Of a stretch of 58,710 nt of DNA, positions 53,706 to 58,710 are shown piece by piece. The notes under the pieces are model-generated. The model was not told the origin of the DNA, made no database searches, and worked only from the letters and a program-made list of their open reading frames with translations. The stretch is from positions 1 to 58,710 of the IMG/VR virus record IMGVR_UViG_3300035034_000546. The stretch is one strand, 5' to 3'. The translations under genes were made by a program, and so were the position numbers. This DNA comes from a virus. How positions within the stretch are numbered: the first letter of the stretch is position 1; each line of letters starts with the position of its first letter.

Positions 53706-54382
53706 AGAAAATTGTGCATTTTGCAGATGTACATATCAGAACATTCAGAATGCACGATGTCTACGGAGAAGTCTTTAAAACCTTTCTAAAAGAGATTAGA
53801 GTGCTTGTAAAGGGCTTTGAGAGAGATGAGGTACGAATTGTTATCGTAGGGGATTTAGTTCACCAGAAGATAACCATATCGAACGAGTTACTTACATTAG
53901 GTACTTGGTTCTTAAAGAAGTTAGAAAAGATTGCTCCACTTAGAATTGTGGCTGGTAATCATGATTTCATTGAGAACAATAAAGATAGATTAGACTCTAT
54001 CACACCAATGGTAGCTCTTTTAGACGGTTTAGATATTGAATATTATAAAGGGGATAGTGATTGTCACTTAGATGATAACATTGTTTGGTGTAACTACTCA
54101 ATCTTTGATGAAGAGAAAAGACCAGATATTGAAACGGCTAGAACAACGCATGGTCCAGATAAGCACTATATTGGCCTTTATCATGCGCCATTAGTTGGGT
54201 TAAAGACGGATACGGGTTATGAATTTGAACATGGAAATGATGTTACTATATTTAATAGTTGTGATATTGTTATGTGTGGTGATATCCACAAAAGAAGTGT
54301 ACTATATAATATTGAATATATGGAAATTGAGGAAGACGAATTAGAAAGCTATGAAAAAATAGGGTGGGTTATTGATGAATAA
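53696..54382 (+). CDS. sbcD: gp47/SbcD (Mre11-type) nuclease, N-terminal catalytic fragment
   Basis: All five phosphoesterase motifs are present in order: ADVHI (D11, H13), VGDLVHQK (D53), AGNHDF (N88, H89, D90), LYHAPL (about 162-167) and CGDIHKR (about 195-201). The protein then stops after an unusual tail (SVLYNIEYMEIEEDELESYE and eight more residues) instead of continuing into the capping region. It has 228 residues, against 339 in T4 gp47. The missing part appears 83 bases downstream in another frame (54466-54690). Together with gp46 it would form the DNA-end processing complex. Whether the two fragments assemble is unknown. Confidence 0.85.
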   Translation: MAVKKIVHFADVHIRTFRMHDVYGEVFKTFLKEIRVLVKGFERDEVRIVIVGDLVHQKITISNELLTLGTWFLKKLEKIAPLRIVAGNHDFIENNKDRLDSITPMVALLDGLDIEYYKGDSDCHLDDNIVWCNYSIFDEEKRPDIETARTTHGPDKHYIGLYHAPLVGLKTDTGYEFEHGNDVTIFNSCDIVMCGDIHKRSVLYNIEYMEIEEDELESYEKIGWVIDE

Positions 54383-54465
54383 TGTTCTTTTGTAATGTTA
54401 TGATATAGATTTTATGACAAATATAAAAATTTAATAATTTGGTTTAATGATATAAAAAAATATTT

Positions 54466-54690
54466 ATGGGAAAAATTAAAATAAAAAAAATAATTCCAGT
54501 TGTGATGCCAAGCTCACTAATACAACAGAACTTTGGCGAGACCGTATCTAAACATGGGTTCTTATGGTGGGATTTAGATACTAAAACATTTGAAGAGTAT
54601 GATATTAAAACAAATCATGGGTTTTATCAGTTTAAAATAAAATCCATGGACGACTTAGATAATAATTCTGAGAAGTTAACTAATTTATAA
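54466..54690 (+). CDS. sbcD: gp47/SbcD C-terminal fragment (74 aa)
   Basis: It begins MGKIKIKKIIPVVMPSSLIQ, then runs QNFGETVSKHGFLWWDLDTK, then FEEYDIKTNHGFYQFKIKS. The PSSLIQQNFGE...HGFLWWD stretch is the well-known continuation of Mre11/SbcD proteins after the last catalytic motif. It therefore completes the gene at 53696-54382, but in a different frame and behind a stop. It has its own ATG with the A-rich start context used elsewhere, so it may be translated as a separate subunit rather than being dead sequence. Confidence 0.75.
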   Translation: MGKIKIKKIIPVVMPSSLIQQNFGETVSKHGFLWWDLDTKTFEEYDIKTNHGFYQFKIKSMDDLDNNSEKLTNL

Positions 54691-54708
54691 CAATAAAAAC
54701 AAATATTT

Positions 54709-54981
54709 ATGAAGATGACATTAGAAGAGTTAAAGAAATTCCTTAATGGATTACCAGAATCGTTTAATACATTTAGTGTGGTAAATGGTGAGGTTGGTAC
54801 TGTACCAAAAGAAAATGACCAAGAAGGTGATATGGTTTATCGTTGTGATAAACCAATTGTAACCCTTTACGTTGACGAAAAGACTAAGGAAGTATGTTTC
54901 TTTCACCAAACAGATAAAGAAGTTACTGATATTGCTGGAGAAGGATATTTTAATGATGGGGTGGAAGAAGATGGAGTATAA
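54709..54981 (+). CDS. Uncharacterised 90-aa protein between gp47 and gp46 genes
   Basis: A small acidic alpha/beta protein: helix KMTLEELKKFLNGLPESFNT, then a strand VVNGEVG, then IVTLYVDEKTKEVCFFHQT, with an acidic end. It shows no known motif. The layout (short helix, then a beta hairpin) is common in small phage accessory proteins. Its stop overlaps the next start by one base, so it is co-translated with the coiled-coil protein. Confidence 0.55.
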   Translation: MKMTLEELKKFLNGLPESFNTFSVVNGEVGTVPKENDQEGDMVYRCDKPIVTLYVDEKTKEVCFFHQTDKEVTDIAGEGYFNDGVEEDGV

Positions 54982-55487
54982 TGGAATTACCAAATAAACT
55001 ATATGATGAAATATTTGAGTACTGTAGATTAAACAAAATCACAGATATTGATAGCTTTACAATAAAAATGGTAAAGCAAGGGTTCACTGTCGAGAAATAC
55101 GGTACCACCCCATCTGAGCGTGTGGTTGAAAAGGAAGTAGAGAAAATCGTTGAAGTCCCAGTTGAAGTAGAGAAAATCGTTGAAGTCATCAAAGAGGTTG
55201 AAGTCATCAAAGAGGTTAAGGTTACTGATGATAGTGAAACTCAAAGATTGATTGATAGGGTTAATATATTAGAATCTGACATTGAAATAACTCAAAAAAA
55301 TAATGCGGTAATAAGTCTTGAGTCTGGAAATAGGGCTAAAACTATAATGGAACTAACCAAAGAAATAGACCAACTTAAAAAAGAGTTGGAGGTTGAAACT
55401 AAAAAAACCAAAGATACCCCAAAGAAAGATATTTATGGTGAAGATAAAAGGGGGTTTTTCGGTTCTAACACAAAAGATATGTTATAA
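54981..55487 (+). CDS. Coiled-coil protein with Val/Glu repeats (168 aa)
   Basis: The N-terminal 50 residues form a small helical domain (PNKLYDEIFEYCRLNKITDI, then MVKQGFTVEKYGTTP) that recurs in Bacteroidetes phage proteins. Residues about 52-80 are a tandem repeat of VEKIVEVPVE and VIKEVE type, encoded by almost identical DNA units. A long coiled coil follows (about 85-145). The C-terminus GEDKRGFFGSNTKDML is conserved-looking and could be a docking peptide. It lies directly before gp46, itself a coiled-coil protein, with only one base between stop and start. That suggests, without proof, an accessory role for gp46/47. Confidence 0.6.
   Translation: MELPNKLYDEIFEYCRLNKITDIDSFTIKMVKQGFTVEKYGTTPSERVVEKEVEKIVEVPVEVEKIVEVIKEVEVIKEVKVTDDSETQRLIDRVNILESDIEITQKNNAVISLESGNRAKTIMELTKEIDQLKKELEVETKKTKDTPKKDIYGEDKRGFFGSNTKDML
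55134..55217 (+). repeat. Two adjoining tandem repeats inside the coiled-coil gene
   Basis: A 24-base unit (starting GAAGTAGAGAAAATCGTTGA) is present twice with a 30-base period (55134-55157, 55164-55187). It is followed by two exact 18-base units, GAAGTCATCAAAGAGGTT (55182-55199, 55200-55217). Identity at the DNA level points to recent duplication; both unit lengths keep the reading frame. Confidence 0.85.
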
Positions 55488-55488
55488 T

Positions 55489-57894
55489 ATGGAAGAAATA
55501 GTGAAAACTAGTGTGAAGATACCACATTTAGCTAAGATTAAAGTATATTGGGACGATTCACCAGAAAACTATAGTAAAGAGAATAAAACAATTGTAAGGA
55601 ATCATTTTGCTCAAAAGTATGGTGTATCTAAAGCCAATATAAATGTTGTCTATCGACCAGTTAAAACCAATAATAAAGGTGAGACGGTTGAAATATCGGG
55701 TGCTGGTATTGAGAATATCATGGATACGGGGTATCAAAGAGAATTATTTAAAGAATGGTTAACTAGAGAAGACAAAGGGGTTGATTTTAATAGGTTAATA
55801 AAATTAGACGATAAAATTAATTCGGAGTTAAATATTGGTTCTAGTGATACAGCACATAAGAATTGGTCATTGAAATGGATGATGTTAAACGGTTTTTTAT
55901 GTTTCGGTCCAAATAACTTCATATCATTTTCAAATCTTAATGGTCTTACGATTGTAAACTCATATCCAGAGAATCAAGGTGGTAAAACCACATTTTCGGT
56001 AGATGCCTTTAAATTCCTACTTTATGGTAAAACAACTAAAACTGATAAGAATGAACAAATATTCAATCAATATTGGGACAATAATGAATTAGTTGTTAGA
56101 GGAATGCTCACACTTGAAGATAAGGAAATTATTATAGAAAGAGTCCTCACTAGAAAGGCAAAACGTAATGGTGATTGGAATGTAACCAATAAATTAAATT
56201 TCTATGAGATATTACCAGATGGTGAAGAGATAGAAATGAACGATGAAGATGCTAAAGCAACAACTGAGGAAATTAAAGTATCAGTTGGTTCTGAGCATGA
56301 TTTTGAGTTGGTTACACTAGCAACAGCAAGAAACCTTGACGACCTAATTGGTCTTACTACAACTGAAAGTGGTAAGTTATTAACTAGATTTATAGGGTTA
56401 GAGATAATTGAGCTTAAATCTGAGGTTGCTAGAAAACTTTACAATACCTTTGCTAAAACTAAGAAGTCAAATCATTATGATATCATTACACTTAGAGGTG
56501 AGATTGATGGTTATGAGGACAATAGTGGTGAAGAACCAGTTAATGTTTCTGGACATATTAAGTTGATTGAAGAAGCTAATAAATCGTTGACCACTCAACA
56601 AGATGGACTTAAAACTAACGAAGAATTAATCACCAAATACAATGATGAGAAAGATAAGCTATTAAGTGGTAAGAAACAAATTGATGCTGAAATACTCACA
56701 CTTAACCCATCTAACTTAACAGAAAAGATAGATGCGATTACAGCTACTGGGGTGGCTAAAAAAGAAAGGATTAGTGAGTTGGTCACAATCATTGAACCAC
56801 TTAAATTAATTAAATTTAATGAAGACCATCACCATACCTTAACCATCAAACAATCAGATAAGACAAGTGATGTTGCAGTTAAAGAAGCAGAAGCTGAAAG
56901 GCTTTTAACGGTTATTAATGAGTTGATTTCTGGTGGTATATGCCAAGCGTGTAACCGAGAATTAGATAATGTTGATAATACGGCACACATAGCCGAACAC
57001 CAAAACTCTAGACAAAAGATTTTAGATAAAATAACTGAACTAAATAATGAATTAGTTCTAATTAAGACTGAATTAGATGGGATGTCTGAAACAAAGGCTA
57101 AAATTGACTCTAAAGATAAATTAGAAGTTGAAAAGGACAGAGTTGAGTTAGAACTTGAGAACCTTAGAACTAAAATCAAGTCTAAGAAAGAGGACCTTAA
57201 GCGGTATGATGCTAATTTAGATAGTATTAAATTCAATAATGATATTGATAGTAAGATAGAGATGGTTAAGACCAAACTAAAAGTATGTGAACACACTAAA
57301 ACTGAATTAACGCAGAAGATTGAGAGAACTAAGATGGATATCACTAATCATGAGACTAATATTACCACTAAAGAGAACTTAATTGAACAAATTAAGAAAG
57401 AGGAAGAGGTTGATAAGTTATTCAAGGTCTATATTGATATGGTTGGTAAGAAAGGTATAAGTAAACTTGTTTTAAGGTCTGTACTTCCGATTATTAACTC
57501 TGAGGTCCAAAGATTGTTAGATGGTGTTGTTGATTTTGATGTGGAGATATTTATTAATGATAAGAATGATGTTCAATTCATGATAATTAAGGACGAAGTT
57601 GAAAAACACTTGAAGTCTGGTAGTGGGTTAGAAACAACTGCGGCTAGTATTGCTTTAAGATGTGTATTAGGTAAGATGTCGTGTCTACCAATGCCTAACT
57701 TCATAACATTTGATGAAGTTCTTGGTAAGGTTGCTAGAGTCAACATACCACTAATGAAACCATTATTCGATAAGATTACGGATATGTACGATACTGTGTT
57801 CTTTATAACACATGATGAAGAGGTAAAGGATTGGTCAAATAATACCATTACGATAATCAAAGAGGATAATGTCTCAAGATTGACAATTAAATAG
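55489..57894 (+). CDS. sbcC: gp46/SbcC (Rad50-type) ATPase of the recombination nuclease
   Basis: I chose the ATG one base after the previous stop, giving 801 residues (T4 gp46 has 560). Walker A is PENQGGKTTF (about 160-168). The coiled coil carries a zinc hook CQAC (485-488), the signature motif is SGSGLETTAASIALR (about 710-725) and Walker B is NFITFDEVLG (about 736-745). The ATPase pulls DNA ends for the gp47 nuclease. About 140 residues precede the usual N-terminal lobe; the extension (KIKVYWDDSPENYSKENKTI and onward) is not normal for gp46. It looks like a separate small domain. The partner nuclease gene is split. Confidence 0.88.
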   Translation: MEEIVKTSVKIPHLAKIKVYWDDSPENYSKENKTIVRNHFAQKYGVSKANINVVYRPVKTNNKGETVEISGAGIENIMDTGYQRELFKEWLTREDKGVDFNRLIKLDDKINSELNIGSSDTAHKNWSLKWMMLNGFLCFGPNNFISFSNLNGLTIVNSYPENQGGKTTFSVDAFKFLLYGKTTKTDKNEQIFNQYWDNNELVVRGMLTLEDKEIIIERVLTRKAKRNGDWNVTNKLNFYEILPDGEEIEMNDEDAKATTEEIKVSVGSEHDFELVTLATARNLDDLIGLTTTESGKLLTRFIGLEIIELKSEVARKLYNTFAKTKKSNHYDIITLRGEIDGYEDNSGEEPVNVSGHIKLIEEANKSLTTQQDGLKTNEELITKYNDEKDKLLSGKKQIDAEILTLNPSNLTEKIDAITATGVAKKERISELVTIIEPLKLIKFNEDHHHTLTIKQSDKTSDVAVKEAEAERLLTVINELISGGICQACNRELDNVDNTAHIAEHQNSRQKILDKITELNNELVLIKTELDGMSETKAKIDSKDKLEVEKDRVELELENLRTKIKSKKEDLKRYDANLDSIKFNNDIDSKIEMVKTKLKVCEHTKTELTQKIERTKMDITNHETNITTKENLIEQIKKEEEVDKLFKVYIDMVGKKGISKLVLRSVLPIINSEVQRLLDGVVDFDVEIFINDKNDVQFMIIKDEVEKHLKSGSGLETTAASIALRCVLGKMSCLPMPNFITFDEVLGKVARVNIPLMKPLFDKITDMYDTVFFITHDEEVKDWSNNTITIIKEDNVSRLTIK

Positions 57895-57945
57895 CCAATC
57901 AGTATATTTATATAAACTAATCCTATATTTGTGTGAAAAATAACG

Positions 57946-57953
57946 TATATTTG
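57946..57953 (+). promoter_or_regulatory. Bacteroidetes-type -7 box TATATTTG
   Basis: A perfect TAnnTTTG box lies 22 bases before the next start codon; a second one is at 57924-57931. Neither has a TTG at the ideal distance, so support is partial. Confidence 0.4.
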
Positions 57954-57975
57954 TAATAATAAAAATTAAACCTAT

Positions 57976-58539
57976 ATGAAATTTAGAAATTATTGTATTG
58001 TTGTGATGGGAAATATGGAGAGTGTTAAAGATGATATTATTAAAGTAGCAGAATCCCAACCTAGATACATTGATGCGAAAGGAATTTTAATATCCACATT
58101 TGCTAGTGTTGCGACCCCAATTGAATTACAAGACTTTTTTAACTTTAATGGTAGGTCTTTCTTTTTATTTGATTTGGATAAGAATAATTCTGGTGTTCAC
58201 ATGGATAACAATAAGTTAAACAATCATTTGTTTGGTTTTTTGGTTAATGAAAATGGTGATAAATTAAAAGATATGTCAGAAAGACTTATGGATGATATAT
58301 CGGCCTCCACTAAAAATACAAAAGGTACACCCACCGATATAATTCCAGATGATGTTAAAGAAGCGTTACTAAAAGCAAGTAAGGGTAAAACTAAGCGTAA
58401 GACCATACCAAAGGTACATATTAATGATATGAGCACAAAAGAAAGGGAACGTGTTGTCAATGAAATACTAGATAAAGGTTTCGATAAACTAACTAATTCT
58501 GATAAGGTAATACTTAAAAAAATATCAGAATTAAAGTAA
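57976..58539 (+). CDS. Uncharacterised 187-aa protein before the sigma factor
   Basis: The N-terminal 90 residues form an alpha/beta domain (FRNYCIVVMGNMESVKDDII, SRSFFLFDLD-like strand). A polar linker follows, then a basic section (KASKGKTKRKTIPKVH). The C-terminal 35 residues (MSTKERERVVNEILDKGFDK followed by LTNSDKVILKKISELK) resemble a short helical motif seen at the end of several Bacteroidetes proteins (ILDKI...G...LT..EK..L...S). That motif suggests a docking or regulatory helix. It is placed directly before a sigma-factor gene; a link in transcription control is only a guess. Confidence 0.55.
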   Translation: MKFRNYCIVVMGNMESVKDDIIKVAESQPRYIDAKGILISTFASVATPIELQDFFNFNGRSFFLFDLDKNNSGVHMDNNKLNNHLFGFLVNENGDKLKDMSERLMDDISASTKNTKGTPTDIIPDDVKEALLKASKGKTKRKTIPKVHINDMSTKERERVVNEILDKGFDKLTNSDKVILKKISELK

Positions 58540-58567
58540 TAAAACCTTTACTTTTACCCAAAAAAGC

Positions 58568-58579
58568 GTATATTTATAT
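58568..58579 (+). promoter_or_regulatory. Promoter-like element before the sigma-factor gene (CGTATATTTATA)
   Basis: This combines a GTATATTTA run close to TAnnTTTG with the TTTAT of the phage motif, about 40 bases before the start codon. It fits neither consensus fully. Confidence 0.28.
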
Positions 58580-58619
58580 GTTATAGTACAATAAAGAGGT
58601 GGTGTAAATTAATATTTAA

Positions 58620-58710
58620 TGAGTAAAAAATTTGTAACAGACTATGGTGAGGACAGCATAGGTAAATACTTTAAAGAAGTAAGGAAATCAGAGCTATTAA
58701 CCCACGAAGA
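58620..58710 (+). CDS. Sigma-70-family RNA polymerase sigma factor, N-terminal start only (3' truncated)
   Basis: The window ends after 30 codons. The visible part contains DSIGKYFKEVRKSELLTHEE, which matches region 1.2 of primary-type sigma factors (pattern DSVRMYLREIGR-x-LLTxEEE): the acidic DS, the aromatic Y/F, the basic helix and LLT-x-EE are all there. It would direct host RNA polymerase to particular promoters. It is shorter at the N-terminus than a host RpoD (no region 1.1). The rest, including the DNA-binding regions 2.4 and 4.2, lies outside the window. The start is preceded by an AT-rich leader without Shine-Dalgarno. Confidence 0.72.

Noticed and set aside
54383-54465. Self-splicing intron within gp47
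   Set aside because: The extra sequence is far shorter than known group I or II introns and shows no core helices.
55393-55488. Earlier start for gp46 inside the coiled-coil gene
   Set aside because: It would overlap the upstream gene by about 95 bases in another frame; the ATG one base after its stop is far more natural.
1-58710. tRNA genes, rRNA, CRISPR arrays, insertion sequences
   Set aside because: I looked in the gaps for tRNA T-loop patterns, repeated spacers, and transposase-like frames with inverted ends, and found none; a tRNA search program could still find something I missed by eye.

Overview
The window is a contiguous piece of a large, AT-rich tailed-phage genome with a contractile (T4-like) baseplate and a T4-like replication/recombination core. 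The host is most likely a Bacteroidetes, probably a flavobacterium. Four things point there. Several genes are preceded by boxes of the TTG-N20/21-TAnnTTTG type used by the Bacteroidetes primary sigma factor. Start codons follow A-rich leaders with no Shine-Dalgarno sequence. Two tail proteins end in SprB-like repeats, and a DUF5522-type protein typical of Bacteroidetes is present. Everything is on the + strand except one gene (50844-51587).

Layout. 1-11.5 kb: end of a probable tape-measure protein, a 1354-aa tail/baseplate protein with an embedded OmpA-like domain, a gp53-like wedge protein, a 1828-aa hub-like giant and an amidase. 11.5-13.2 kb: an uncharacterised gene with a host-type promoter and two small acidic proteins closed by a strong terminator. 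13.4-25.5 kb: gp32-like SSB, UvsX recombinase, RNase H/flap exonuclease, an unknown protein, a gp41/DnaB-type helicase containing an intein, a class II (B12-dependent) ribonucleotide reductase containing two inteins, and a DUF5522 protein. 25.5-49 kb: gp25- and gp6-like baseplate proteins followed by about eleven tail, wedge and fibre proteins. 49-58.7 kb: RuvC-like resolvase, gp61-like primase, a minus-strand GNAT-like gene, a PD-(D/E)XK nuclease containing an intein, a gp47/SbcD nuclease split into two reading frames, two small proteins, gp46/SbcC, an unknown protein and the first 30 codons of a sigma-70-family factor.

How it works together. The 13-25 kb and 49-58 kb blocks supply recombination-dependent replication: SSB, recombinase, helicase, primase, resolvase, gp46/47, flap nuclease and dNTP supply. 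The remaining blocks build the tail. Two promoter types can be read. TAnnTTTG boxes lie mainly in front of non-structural genes. A short motif, GTATTTAT, without a clear -35 lies mainly in front of tail genes and the single minus-strand gene. The phage-encoded sigma factor is a natural candidate reader for the second type.

Most notable points: four inteins, each at a catalytic motif of a DNA-metabolism enzyme; two of them carry the Trp-Cys-Thr signature of rare class 3 inteins; one RNR intein ends in Arg-Arg instead of His-Asn; gp47 is broken into two pieces; and there is a candidate phage-specific promoter motif. Functions were assigned by reading motifs only, with no database search.
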